A stretch of 64,000 nucleotides of DNA from an uncultured Acidobacteriota bacterium (GTDB taxonomy: Bacteria > Acidobacteriota > Terriglobia > Bryobacterales > Bryobacteraceae), in NCBI GenBank assembly GCA_902826605.1, contig CADEFM010000007.1:176466-240465 (forward strand), in the 5' to 3' direction. The number at the start of each line of letters is the position of its first letter. Positions within the stretch are counted from its first letter, which is position 1. The position numbers and the translations under genes were made by a program. This document shows positions 17,644 to 26,819 of the stretch, piece by piece. The notes below the pieces were generated by a model. That model worked only from the letters and a program-made list of their open reading frames with translations, did not search any database and was not told the DNA's origin.

Positions 17644-18326
17644 TCTGAAGCCATCAGGGATGTCCGGTTGCGATGGAAGAACGCTTTTTCCACCTTCAGA
17701 TGATGGTCGAGATAGATGTGATCCAAATGCAGAAATGGCAGCAGCGCGGGATACGCTCGCGTTCTCGGCAAGTGCGCCGCCAGATTCGTAAGGCGAAATT
17801 CATTCGCTAGCGTGCGCGTGACCAGTCCATGCGTCCAGTCGTTGAAATCACCCAACACAATGCGCGGCCCGGAGACGTCCAGAGCTTTAAGAAGATGCAA
17901 GTCGATCAGGCGGGCTTGCTCTTTGCGTTCCCGGACGGCTGTCCCGAGGTGAACGTTAAAAAAATGGAGCAGTTCTCCGCCCACGCGGATATCCGTTCGC
18001 AGGGCCCCGCGCGGTTCCCGTCCGGGGACGCTCAAATCGATTTTCTGAACGCCTTCCACTTTCCATCGGCTGAGTGTTACGTTCCCGTAGGCCGCAGCGC
18101 GGTGCCGGCGTGTTTCTCCGACGCTGTGATGGAACCCAAGCTTATCGGCCAGATAGCATGCCTGATGTTCTTCGGGCGAGCGGTTGTCGTGATTCACTAC
18201 TTCCTGCAGCGCCACCACATCCGGGTCCACCTGCTGCAGCACCTTCAAAATCCGCTCGACATCCACGCGCCCGTCCATGCCCCGTGCCTTGTGGATATTG
18301 TAGGTAACGATACGAAAGGATTGCAT
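17589..18326 (-). CDS. Endonuclease/exonuclease/phosphatase (EEP) family protein
   Basis: The DNase I-like fold is shown by RIVTYNIHKARGMDG, the metal-binding glutamate in VVALQEV, the NVHLG strand, GDFNDW and the terminal SDHLPLVATL. This is the YbhP-like group of EEP proteins, often encoded next to cardiolipin synthases, as here (3 bp from the phospholipase D gene). Substrate is unknown; a phospholipid-linked phosphodiesterase is plausible from context. Its 3' end overlaps the aldolase gene. Confidence 0.88.
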   Translation of the reverse strand: MQSFRIVTYNIHKARGMDGRVDVERILKVLQQVDPDVVALQEVVNHDNRSPEEHQACYLADKLGFHHSVGETRRHRAAAYGNVTLSRWKVEGVQKIDLSVPGREPRGALRTDIRVGGELLHFFNVHLGTAVRERKEQARLIDLHLLKALDVSGPRIVLGDFNDWTHGLVTRTLANEFRLTNLAAHLPRTRAYPALLPFLHLDHIYLDHHLKVEKAFFHRNRTSLMASDHLPLVATLTFHKFHERS

Positions 18327-18329
18327 GAG

Positions 18330-19841
18330 CTACATCTGGTCTTCAACGAGCGCGGCCCACTGCTCCTGAGCCTTCTGCCACAGTCCCCGTTTTTCCCATT
18401 CATGCAGATGGACTTGCTTCGAGCGCTCTAAATCGCTGAAAAACGCGCACTGGAGTTCCTTGACCAGTCCCGGATCGTGGATGCAGATATTGGTTTCCTC
18501 ATTAAGAGCAAAGGAGCGGTTGTCGAAATTGGTGGTTCCAACGGTGGCCCAAACGCCGTCGACGATCATTACCTTCTGGTGCAGCATGGATGGCTGAAAT
18601 TCATAAATTTGGACGCCCGCGCGCAGCAAGTCACCGTAGCGGCGAACGCTATTTTGCCGCGCCCACCACGTGTCGTTATGGGTGCCTGCCACTAGTAGCG
18701 TCACGGTCACGTTGCGTTTCGCGGCTTGTGCCAGCATGGCGATCACGCGCGAGTCCGGGATGAAATACGAATTTGCGATGCAAAGCGACCGCTTGGAGCA
18801 TTGGAGAGCCACCATGTACATAGTGCCCGCTGCGCCGGCGCCAGTAGCTGGGGAACTGAGGATGGTCTGGACTTCCACGCCGCCGTTCGGTTGATCGGAT
18901 GGAGGAGCGGCACACGAAACCTCTGTCGGAAAATACTGAGGACCCGCGACGATCTCGCCCGTGGCTGACATCCAGTTTTGAACGAAGCCGGTTTGCTGTG
19001 CCATGGCTGCGGGACCTTCAATACCGATTTGCACATCGCGCCATTCGGTGGGATCCATCGCCGAACCCAGCCACTGAACCGCGAGACCCGCACCGCCAGT
19101 GAAAGCAATACGGCCATCAATGATGATGGACTTGCGATGATTACGCGTATGTGCGCGTTTTAGTGTGTACCACTGAATCGGACGGAACCAGGCAAGCTGG
19201 CACCCGCTATTTTCAAGAATCTTAAAAATGTCGTCTCCCAAGGTGGACGAGCCGATGGCGTCGAGCAGAAGCTTCACGGACACGCCGCGGCGTGCTTGTT
19301 GGGCGAATGCTTCGGCGAACCGCCGTCCTACCTCATCGTCCCAAAAGATATACTGCTCCATCGTGATGGACTGGGTGGCGGACTCGATCGCTTCGAGCAT
19401 CGCGGGGAAAAATTCGTCGCCGTTGTTGTAGATGACGACACGATTACCGGGGATGAGCGGCATTCCGGTGACCCCGGCCATGGCCACATGGAAACCCTCG
19501 GTATCAATATCGATGCGCGTATCCAAAGGATAAATGGCCGGGTGCCATTTCGCGGACGTTTCAAACACTATATAAGTAACGGCCGCAGTGATCAACGCCG
19601 CGACGTGACGGTCGAACCAGTAGAGACAGAGCGAGATAGCCAGCCACAAATGCCATGAACGAAGAACGGATCGAACCCTGTCCGTAGCGCCCGTCTGGCC
19701 GAAGGGTTTCGGTCTAGGACGCCGCGGGGCGAGCTTGTAAAGTTGCTCTTTGGGAACACGTGGCTTCAGCCAGCGCCGGGATTCTTTGGGCCCGCGCGAC
19801 CCTGATTTGCTGCTGCCGCCATACTGTCCTGGAACGCGCAC
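18330..19841 (-). CDS. Phospholipase D-family cardiolipin synthase
   Basis: Two HKD motifs are visible, HRKSIIIDG near residue 235 and HQKVMIVDG near residue 425, each followed by a TGG/GTTNFDNRS-type glycine-asparagine stretch. A basic N-terminus and hydrophobic segment (about residues 62-95) anchor it in the inner membrane. This is the layout of Cls/ClsB enzymes that condense phosphatidylglycerol to cardiolipin. The EEP gene follows at 3 bp, so they form an operon. Confidence 0.88.
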   Translation of the reverse strand: MRVPGQYGGSSKSGSRGPKESRRWLKPRVPKEQLYKLAPRRPRPKPFGQTGATDRVRSVLRSWHLWLAISLCLYWFDRHVAALITAAVTYIVFETSAKWHPAIYPLDTRIDIDTEGFHVAMAGVTGMPLIPGNRVVIYNNGDEFFPAMLEAIESATQSITMEQYIFWDDEVGRRFAEAFAQQARRGVSVKLLLDAIGSSTLGDDIFKILENSGCQLAWFRPIQWYTLKRAHTRNHRKSIIIDGRIAFTGGAGLAVQWLGSAMDPTEWRDVQIGIEGPAAMAQQTGFVQNWMSATGEIVAGPQYFPTEVSCAAPPSDQPNGGVEVQTILSSPATGAGAAGTMYMVALQCSKRSLCIANSYFIPDSRVIAMLAQAAKRNVTVTLLVAGTHNDTWWARQNSVRRYGDLLRAGVQIYEFQPSMLHQKVMIVDGVWATVGTTNFDNRSFALNEETNICIHDPGLVKELQCAFFSDLERSKQVHLHEWEKRGLWQKAQEQWAALVEDQM

Positions 19842-19897
19842 AAGTTCACTTTACAACGTTCGGGACGTTGTCCCGCCAGCGCTCCGCGTCCCGATTC

Positions 19898-20755
19898 TCA
19901 GATGCTGAGCACGGGACAGGGAGACTGGCGGATGATTGCATGGGCATGCGTGCGAAGACGCCCAAGCGTGGCATGCGCCGCGCCGCGTCCGATGACTATG
20001 AGATCCGCGCCGTGCCGTTGCGCCTCCGCCGCCACCGTATCCGCCACCGCGCCCACCGCGACACAGAGAGGCGCGTCGATGCCAGCCGATTGCTCTTGAA
20101 TCTCGATACGGTTCTTGGCGTGATTGCGGAGACCCTCTTCAAACTCCATATCCATTCGCCGTTCGGGCCATGCCTCAATGCCTGGAACGACGTTGACAAG
20201 CCGCAGCGATGCAGCCACTTGCTTGCTGAATGCCGAGGCACTCTGCATCAGACGTACACCCTGTTCGGTGCCATCCACCGCGCACAAGATCTTTTTTAGC
20301 TTGACGTGTTCGAGATCCGGGGCGGTTCCGGTATGAGCGGTAGTCCACACGGGGCACTCGACGTCGTGCAGCACTTTGGCAGTAACGGAACCAAGAAGAA
20401 GCTGTCGAAAAGGCCCGCGTCCATGGCTCGGTATCATCACCAAGTCCACGCCGTGTGTCTTCACGAACGCGGCAATTACGTGACCCGGGTCCCCGAGTTG
20501 GGTAATGCGGTCCACAGACAGACCCATGAAGTCGTCAGCGAAGGAACGGTTCAAATGCGCGTGGACCGCATCTATCATGGCTTGAGGATCCATCGCGCTG
20601 GGATCGTCAAGGGTGCCGAGGTAGTGAGTTTGCGCCACGCTGATTAACGTGAGTTTCGCTTGAAAACGCCGCGCCATGGACTCCACGAATGGAACCGCGC
20701 CTTCGCAGCGCTCTGAAAAATCGACAGGGAACAGGATGTGCCTAAAGCCAGTCAT
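19898..20755 (-). CDS. Tandem universal stress protein
   Basis: Two UspA domains lie in series (about residues 1-145 and 150-285). The first has HILFPVDFSERCEGA and a complete ATP-binding loop IPSHGRGPFRQLLLGS; the second has KKILCAVDGTEQ and a degenerate loop VIGRGAAHATLGRL lacking the GS end. It is a cytosolic stress-linked nucleotide-binding protein. It diverges from the transketolase-like gene across a 329-bp intergenic region. Confidence 0.93.
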   Translation of the reverse strand: MTGFRHILFPVDFSERCEGAVPFVESMARRFQAKLTLISVAQTHYLGTLDDPSAMDPQAMIDAVHAHLNRSFADDFMGLSVDRITQLGDPGHVIAAFVKTHGVDLVMIPSHGRGPFRQLLLGSVTAKVLHDVECPVWTTAHTGTAPDLEHVKLKKILCAVDGTEQGVRLMQSASAFSKQVAASLRLVNVVPGIEAWPERRMDMEFEEGLRNHAKNRIEIQEQSAGIDAPLCVAVGAVADTVAAEAQRHGADLIVIGRGAAHATLGRLRTHAHAIIRQSPCPVLSI

Positions 20756-20932
20756 GACAATCTCCCTCAGAGAGGCCGAGCAATCGGATCACCAGTGGTG
20801 TCGCTGCGGCACAAGTGGTTGGCTGCCGCAGTAGTCGCTCGGTTCTTGTGTCTGCCTTGGGTCAAAACCCCCACTAGGAGGCGAGGCCAGGGCTTTACTA
20901 CCCATTCTGGAAGAACAGTACGGACAAGTCCA

Positions 20933-20956
20933 TCGAAATTCACCAATGAATTTCGA
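20933..20956. repeat. Perfect 10-bp inverted repeat in the usp/transketolase intergenic region
   Basis: Arms TCGAAATTCA and TGAATTTCGA pair perfectly around CCAA. It lies about 180 bp upstream of the usp start and 128 bp upstream of the transketolase-like start. It is A/T-rich without a T-tract, so an operator is more likely than a terminator. Nothing else was recognised in 20756-21084. Confidence 0.5.
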
Positions 20957-21084
20957 GAGCCGCCGCCCGACTAGGCCCCCACTTCCAAGTGCTGATATGG
21001 TGGCCGCACGCGCAGACCAAAAATCGCGGATACTACTAGAGACAGCGGTTCACGCCGCATTGATCCCTAACACTGGAGTATTGC

Positions 21085-23610
21085 TTGGCTCTTAAAACAG
21101 ATGCGCCGGTTTCCGCCGTGGCGGCGCCCAACACCTCCTTTGATCGCGCCGCGATCGAAGACATCGGCTACATGACTTGCATGACACTGACTCTGCTCGG
21201 TAATTACGCGCAGACCGGTCATTTCGGGGGACCGCTAGCCTACACGCCGATGAACGTGGCGCTGCATTTGATCGGACCGGAACTGGGCGGAATGCGTTAC
21301 GATTATCGCCGCCCCAAGCATCCGTACGGCGACAAATTCATGCTGGCGGGCGGGCACTGCATCCCCACTTGCTATGCGCTGTGGATGATTCTGGGCCAGG
21401 CGATGGAGCGGAAGCACAAGCTGACCGGCGACAAGCGTTACTACGTGGACCCGGAAGTAGCGATCCTGCCGATCGACGCGCTGGGTTTCCGGCGCGGCGC
21501 GGCGCCGATGAAGACGCTGTTGCAGGATGCGGGGCTCGCGGACGATCCGCTGTTCGCGCAAGCGAAGATCCGCGGCATCAAGGCGCTGGCCGGGCACGCG
21601 GAAAGCGTGGATGTCACCAACGACGTCAACGGCGGGCCGTCCGGTATCGGTTTGGCGACGGCCGCGGGCAAGGCGGCGTTCTGGGACATGATGGGCGCGC
21701 CGGATTCGCCCAGGATCTTCACGCTGGAAGGTGAGTTCGCCATGACCGAAGGCCATGCGCAGGAACTGAAGACGCAAGCCCTGGCCATGAAAGTGGGCAA
21801 GCGGCTGCGCGTGATTCTTTCCGACAACAATTCGGGCATTGACGATCATCTGATGGGCGGCGTGATCGATGCTAAGTATACGGGCTACGACCTGGTGCAG
21901 CAGTGGACGTCCTACGGATGGAATGTGTTCACCACGGAAGGCGGCAACGATTACGACGCGCTGGTGGAAGCGTTCCAGAAGATGGAAGCGTGGGACCCGC
22001 GTGACCGGCGTCCGATGATTTTGATCGCCAAGACGACGAAGGGTTACTGGCCGAATGCGGTGCAGGGCAAGATTCCCGGCGGCGTCGATCAGTTGGTGGG
22101 CTATCTGAGCCATCCGTACGGGTTGAAGATGAACGCGCCGTATTTCGTGGGATTGTGCAAGGCGTTTGAAGACCACTATGGCGTGCAGTTCCAGGGCATA
22201 CGCGACGGTGCGGTGACCGATGCGAAGCAGCGCCTCATTCAATTCAAGACCAACATCGATGTAGTGATGTCTTTGCTCGATCGCAACGGCCTGGGAGATT
22301 GGCTGGCGGACCGTCTGGTGGAACTGGGAGACAAAGTCAAAGACGACGCGCCGTTAATGGCGGATGCGAAGGCCGATCCGTTCCTGGACGACCGGCTGCG
22401 CGTGGCGAATCTTCCGTTAGAGCCGCAGACCGTGACGGTGCAGAACCGCTATACCAGCGCGCAGAAGCAGGTGGCCATTTCTTTGTTCAAGAAACCAGGC
22501 GAGGCCGCCGGAAGCAGGCGTGCGATCTCGGAAATCGTGAAGTGGATGAACTACGTCACCGATAACCGCTTCATCACGCTGGCCGCCGACCTTTCGGAAT
22601 CCATCAACGTGGAGCACGGCGCGCTGTGGGGACATTACGATCCGGAGAAGAATCCGCTGGGCACGCGCATTAAAGCCGCGATTCAGGAAGCCGGAAACGT
22701 TTCGAGCGCCATCGGCATGGTGAGCCAGAGCGCGAGCGTCGATCCCACGAAGTTCGCCGGAGTATGGGCGCTGAGCGGGACGTATGGCGCGTTCACACCC
22801 TTGATGTACACGCCGGCGCGCGTGTGGAGCCAGCAGAATCAGGACAGCAAGTTCCGCATGGGCGTGCTCCACATCCTTGTTGGCCACTCCGGTCCGGAGA
22901 CCGCGGCGGATGGGCGGACCCACTTCGGCATCTTCGCGACTCAGGTGTGGAAGCTATTCCCGCAAGGCCAACTGCTTCACTTGAACCTGTGGGATTACAA
23001 TGACGTCGCCCCCGCATATTTCGCCGCCGCGGAAATCGCCGCGCGCGATCAAAAGGTGGGCATCATCAGCATTGAAGTAGCGCGGCCGGATTTCCCCGTC
23101 GCGGACCGTAGCAAGTTCGCCGATACCGACCTGAAGGCCGCCGCGAAGGGCTTTTACGTGATTCGCGATTTCACGGCGGGGCAGCCGAAGCATGGCTATG
23201 TGGTGGTCCAAGGGTCCAGTTCCACCGTGAATCTGGTGAATCAGATCCCAAAATTGGAGCAGGCCGGGATCAACGTAAAAATCATTTCGGCGATCAGCGA
23301 AGGTCTGTTTGACCGACAGCCGGAAGCCTACCGGCGTTCCGTACTGCCGGAGGAAGCGCTGAACGACATGATGATCGTGAGCACCAGCACGCGGCGCGTG
23401 TGGCCTTTGCGCGATGTGGGTCCGCTGACGGATGCGTATTCGCTGACGCCCGATTACGACAACCAGTGGCTCACGGGCGGGCTGGAAGGCGAAGTGATCG
23501 CGGAGGCGCACATGGATGGCGCTTCGATTTTCGCGGGCGTTCAACGTTTCGCCCAGGAGCGCGACCAGCGTCTGGCGCGGCAGCGCGGGATGCTTGAAAA
23601 ATTGGGATAG
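21085..23610 (+). CDS. Transketolase-like thiamine-diphosphate enzyme (homodimeric E1 type)
   Basis: At 841 residues this is longer than transketolase (~660) and closer to homodimeric 2-oxoacid dehydrogenase E1. The N-terminal half has GHFGGPLAYTPMNVAL, LAGGHCIPTCYALW and a ThDP-binding stretch FTLEGEFAMTEGH...VILSDNNSGID. The middle has a pyrimidine-type domain (FITLAADLSESINVEHGALW) and the C-terminal third a transketolase-C-like domain. The first acidic pair of the ThDP motif is EGE in place of GDG. No E2/E3 genes adjoin. TTG 21085 is supported by TGGAG 7 nt upstream. The substrate is undecided between sugar phosphates and a 2-oxoacid. Confidence 0.8.
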   Translation: MALKTDAPVSAVAAPNTSFDRAAIEDIGYMTCMTLTLLGNYAQTGHFGGPLAYTPMNVALHLIGPELGGMRYDYRRPKHPYGDKFMLAGGHCIPTCYALWMILGQAMERKHKLTGDKRYYVDPEVAILPIDALGFRRGAAPMKTLLQDAGLADDPLFAQAKIRGIKALAGHAESVDVTNDVNGGPSGIGLATAAGKAAFWDMMGAPDSPRIFTLEGEFAMTEGHAQELKTQALAMKVGKRLRVILSDNNSGIDDHLMGGVIDAKYTGYDLVQQWTSYGWNVFTTEGGNDYDALVEAFQKMEAWDPRDRRPMILIAKTTKGYWPNAVQGKIPGGVDQLVGYLSHPYGLKMNAPYFVGLCKAFEDHYGVQFQGIRDGAVTDAKQRLIQFKTNIDVVMSLLDRNGLGDWLADRLVELGDKVKDDAPLMADAKADPFLDDRLRVANLPLEPQTVTVQNRYTSAQKQVAISLFKKPGEAAGSRRAISEIVKWMNYVTDNRFITLAADLSESINVEHGALWGHYDPEKNPLGTRIKAAIQEAGNVSSAIGMVSQSASVDPTKFAGVWALSGTYGAFTPLMYTPARVWSQQNQDSKFRMGVLHILVGHSGPETAADGRTHFGIFATQVWKLFPQGQLLHLNLWDYNDVAPAYFAAAEIAARDQKVGIISIEVARPDFPVADRSKFADTDLKAAAKGFYVIRDFTAGQPKHGYVVVQGSSSTVNLVNQIPKLEQAGINVKIISAISEGLFDRQPEAYRRSVLPEEALNDMMIVSTSTRRVWPLRDVGPLTDAYSLTPDYDNQWLTGGLEGEVIAEAHMDGASIFAGVQRFAQERDQRLARQRGMLEKLG

Positions 23611-23628
23611 TAGCCCCTCCGCAAACGG

Positions 23629-24696
23629 TTAGAAGGCTCGGGCGTATTGGGCTGGGGGCTTGAGATCAGCCCCTAACGTCTTCGCAGCGTGCAGCGGCCA
23701 GTACGGGTCGCGCAGAAATTCCCGAGCCATCAACACCAAGTCGGCTTGGCCGGTTCGAATAATATCGTCGGCTTGTTTAGGTTCGGTGATCATGCCGACC
23801 GCGCCTGTGGCGATGCCCGTTTCGCGGCGGATGCGTTCCGCGAAGGGAACTTGGAATCCCGGCGCGGGCTGAATTTTCGCGTCATGCACGAGTGCGCCGG
23901 AGGAGCAATCGATCAAGTCGACGCCCTTCGTCTTTAGAATTGCGGACAACTGTACGGATTCATCGATGTCCCAACCGCCTTCCTTCCAATCAGTCGCTGA
24001 GATGCGCACGAACAGTGGCATATGGTCCGGCATGACTGCGCGGATGGCCTCCGTTGTATCCACCAGGAAACGGATACGATTCTCGAAAGACCCTCCGTAA
24101 CTATCGGTGCGGAAATTGGAGAGCGGCGACAGAAACTCATGCGCGAGGTAGCCGTGCGCCCCATGAATTTCCAGCAGTTCAAATCCGGCTGCCATCGCGC
24201 GGCGCGCAGCCGCGACGAACTCTCCGGTGATCGCCCTGATTTCGGAGCCCGTCAATGCCGCAGGTAAGGGATCATCGGCCAGAAAGGGCACGGCACTTGG
24301 CGCTACGGTTTGCCACCCGCCAGCGGACTCGGGAATCGCGCGTCCGCCTTCCCATGGGACGCGGCAGCTTGCTTTGCGGCCGGCGTGCGCGAGTTGGATC
24401 CCCGCGACCGCGCCCATGCTCTTGATGAAATTGGCGGCGCGGGCCAGGGGCGCGATGTGATCGTCTTTGTAGATTCCAAGATCCCCAGGTGAGATGCGGC
24501 CACGCGCTTCCACGGCGGTGGCTTCCGCCATCACCAGCCCGGCGCCGCCCACGGCGCGGCAACCCAGGTGGACCAGATGCCAATCGGTCGCGGAGCCATC
24601 GTCGCACGAGTATTGACACATGGGGGAAACGGCGATTCGGTTGCGAAACGTCGCGCCGCGGATCGTGAGCGGCGAGAATAAATTTGGTGGATTCAT
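23629..24696 (-). CDS. Old Yellow Enzyme-family NADH:flavin oxidoreductase (YqjM-like)
   Basis: The FMN TIM-barrel begins NLFSPLTIRGATFRNRIAVS, with the YqjM-type cysteine in SPMCQYSC, GIQLAHAGRKAS, the substrate-binding histidine pair in EIHGAHGYLAHEFLSP and the phosphate-binding GMITEPKQA. Members reduce activated C=C bonds of enones with NAD(P)H. ATG 24696 fits the family; a GTG at 24726 would add ten residues. It diverges from the MFS carrier gene. Confidence 0.93.
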   Translation of the reverse strand: MNPPNLFSPLTIRGATFRNRIAVSPMCQYSCDDGSATDWHLVHLGCRAVGGAGLVMAEATAVEARGRISPGDLGIYKDDHIAPLARAANFIKSMGAVAGIQLAHAGRKASCRVPWEGGRAIPESAGGWQTVAPSAVPFLADDPLPAALTGSEIRAITGEFVAAARRAMAAGFELLEIHGAHGYLAHEFLSPLSNFRTDSYGGSFENRIRFLVDTTEAIRAVMPDHMPLFVRISATDWKEGGWDIDESVQLSAILKTKGVDLIDCSSGALVHDAKIQPAPGFQVPFAERIRRETGIATGAVGMITEPKQADDIIRTGQADLVLMAREFLRDPYWPLHAAKTLGADLKPPAQYARAF

Positions 24697-24871
24697 AGAG
24701 AAATTGGGGAAAGGCGCTACTGTCACCTATCTTCGCATTTGCTGCCTGGCAGGGCGCGCATGCCGTAGCCGGCCGTATGTAAAGGCGGATGCAAAGAATG
24801 TTGATGTCAAGGTAGAATTCGGTCCGCGATTCGGGATGGGAGCTTGCGTTAGAATACCAGGGAAGCTCCCC

Positions 24872-26194
24872 ATGACACCTCTACCGGAAACCGCGCGGCC
24901 CGACGTCAACGGCAGCGCGGATGCAAGTACTCGCGATAGTTCTAATCGCTGGCTGATTCCCCTCGGTGCGATCCTGGTGCATATTTGCATCGGTTCGGTG
25001 TACGCGTGGAGCACGTTCAATAGGCCAATCCAAGCGCTCTTTCCAAATGAACCGTGGTGGTTTAGCCCGCCCTACACGACATTCACGACGGCGTTAGTGC
25101 TGCTGGGTCTCAGCGCGGCATTTGGAGGGCCGTGGGTAGAACGGCGGGGCCCGCGAGTTGCAGCCACTGCGGCGGCGTTATTTTTCGGCACGGGCCTAGT
25201 AATTGGCGGAATAGGCATTGCCCTCCGGCAGTCTCTGCTGGTTTTCTTGGGCATGGGACTAGTTGGAGGCATCGGTTGCGGGCTCGGCTACATTTCTCCG
25301 GTCTCCACACTAGTCAAGTGGTTCAAAGACCGGCGCGGGATGGCCACGGGCATGGCGATTATGGGATTCGGCGGCGGGGCATTCTTAGCGGGATATCTCA
25401 ACGTCTATTTTATGGGCCGCTTCGGCGTCGCGAGAACAATGATGCTGCTCGGGGTGTCCTACATGATTATCATGCTCATCGGTTCGCGCATTCTGCGGAG
25501 TCCGCCACCCGGCTGGAACCCAGTGGGCTGGACCGAGCCGGCGAAAAACAAGATGATCGCCGTTCGTAGCGTGACACGAAATCAGGCGGTACGTACGATG
25601 CAGTTTGCCCTGCTGTGGGGGATTCTGTTCATCAATATAACGGCCGGCATTGGCATCCTGGCGCAGGCGTCGCCCATGATGCAGGATCTTTTTCAGAAGA
25701 CACCCGCGGAAGCCGCGGCTGTGGTTTCGCTCATCAGTCTGTTCAACGCCGGCGGACGATTTCTATGGGCCTCTGGTTCCGATTATCTTGGCCGCCGAAA
25801 TACTTACACAATATTTTTCTTGGCGCAATTTGTTTTGTTCTTATTGATTCCCGGTCTTGCGGCGCGGGCGGAGTGGTTGGCGTTTGAAAGCAGCCTGTTG
25901 GTTGTCTTCACCATGTATGGGGGAGGCTTCGCTACGATCCCGGCGTTTCTCGCGGACATTTTTGGCCCGGACAATGTCGGAGCCATCCACGGCGCGCTGC
26001 TCACGGCATGGAGCGCCGCGGCGGTAACAGGCCCGGTCATCATCACCGAGCTTTCCGGCCGGGCTAGGGCGGCACTGGCTCCAGGCGCCAGCAAGGTGCA
26101 CATTTACGACAGTCCTCTGCAGGTGTTAGCGGCGCTGCTTGCCGTGGGTTTCGTGCTGACTTTATTGGTGCGGCCGTTGAAGCAGCCGGAGTGA
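24872..26194 (+). CDS. MFS transporter, OFA (oxalate/formate antiporter) family
   Basis: Twelve hydrophobic segments and the OFA features HICIGSVYAWSTFNRP, GIGCGLGYISPVSTLVKWF, KDRRGMATGMAIMGFGGGA identify the family, inner-membrane carriers of small carboxylates. The ATG at 24872 is preceded by AGGGAAG and begins the family-like protein (440 residues); an in-frame extension to 24620 overlaps the divergent flavoenzyme start and lacks family similarity. The substrate is not predictable. Confidence 0.88.
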   Translation: MTPLPETARPDVNGSADASTRDSSNRWLIPLGAILVHICIGSVYAWSTFNRPIQALFPNEPWWFSPPYTTFTTALVLLGLSAAFGGPWVERRGPRVAATAAALFFGTGLVIGGIGIALRQSLLVFLGMGLVGGIGCGLGYISPVSTLVKWFKDRRGMATGMAIMGFGGGAFLAGYLNVYFMGRFGVARTMMLLGVSYMIIMLIGSRILRSPPPGWNPVGWTEPAKNKMIAVRSVTRNQAVRTMQFALLWGILFINITAGIGILAQASPMMQDLFQKTPAEAAAVVSLISLFNAGGRFLWASGSDYLGRRNTYTIFFLAQFVLFLLIPGLAARAEWLAFESSLLVVFTMYGGGFATIPAFLADIFGPDNVGAIHGALLTAWSAAAVTGPVIITELSGRARAALAPGASKVHIYDSPLQVLAALLAVGFVLTLLVRPLKQPE

Positions 26195-26207
26195 CGACGT
26201 GCGCGGT

Positions 26208-26819
26208 CTACTTCGAAGCCAGATAGCCGATCAGCGTGTCAATCTCCGCATCGGATAGCTTGTTGGCGAACGCGGGCATGACGGTGCCGCCGAACTTAAT
26301 GCGGCCGGCGATGTATGCATGCTCTGGCTTCCCGTTGCTCTTGGGCATTTTGCTCCGCTGAAACAGGTGGTAAAAGCTGGGACCCAGCTTCTTACTCTCC
26401 TCCTGATCGACATCGTGGCATACCACGCAGTTCTCGCGATACAACGCCTGGCCAATTCTCAAACGACTCTTTTCCCATGGGACTGGACGAGGCGGTGCGG
26501 TGTTGACGGTCTTAGTGGCCTTGGCCGCCGGGGCCCCTTTTTGCGGACCGAAATTGACGGTCAGATATTCGACGATCTCCGCGAACTCAGCGGCCGTGGC
26601 CTGCGCTCCCATCTCCTTCATGGAATCGACGAGGGTCTTCCATTCCGGCCGCGAGTAATGGAGCCCGGGAACCGAGTTGAGATCGTGGCAAGATGTACAG
26701 ACACGATTTAGGGCTTCACGGCCTTTGCCGGCGGGTAAATTTTGCCCGTTGCCTGACGCGGATAGCATCGCGACAGCGGCGAGAAAGACGCCCCGCGCGG
26801 CGACGCGATAATTTGTCAT
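26208..26819 (-). CDS. actE: Dihaem cytochrome c, alternative complex III subunit E-like
   Basis: A signal peptide precedes two haem c motifs, CTSCH at residues 41-45 and CVVCH at 131-135, with a methionine-containing C-terminal MPAFANKLSDAEIDTLIGYL typical of class I cytochromes. It ends the alternative complex III operon; its start overlaps the actD stop by 4 bp. ActE in described complexes is usually monohaem, so the added N-terminal haem domain is notable. It likely passes electrons from the complex to an oxidase or soluble cytochrome. Confidence 0.8.
   Translation of the reverse strand: MTNYRVAARGVFLAAVAMLSASGNGQNLPAGKGREALNRVCTSCHDLNSVPGLHYSRPEWKTLVDSMKEMGAQATAAEFAEIVEYLTVNFGPQKGAPAAKATKTVNTAPPRPVPWEKSRLRIGQALYRENCVVCHDVDQEESKKLGPSFYHLFQRSKMPKSNGKPEHAYIAGRIKFGGTVMPAFANKLSDAEIDTLIGYLASK

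Noticed and set aside
21235..22242. Minus-strand open frame of 335 codons over the transketolase-like gene
   Set aside because: A mirror of codon bias in a GC-rich gene; no ribosome site and no motif.
24620..24871. 84-residue N-terminal extension of the OFA transporter
   Set aside because: Overlaps the divergent flavoenzyme start, lacks similarity and a ribosome site; the ATG at 24872 has AGGGAAG.
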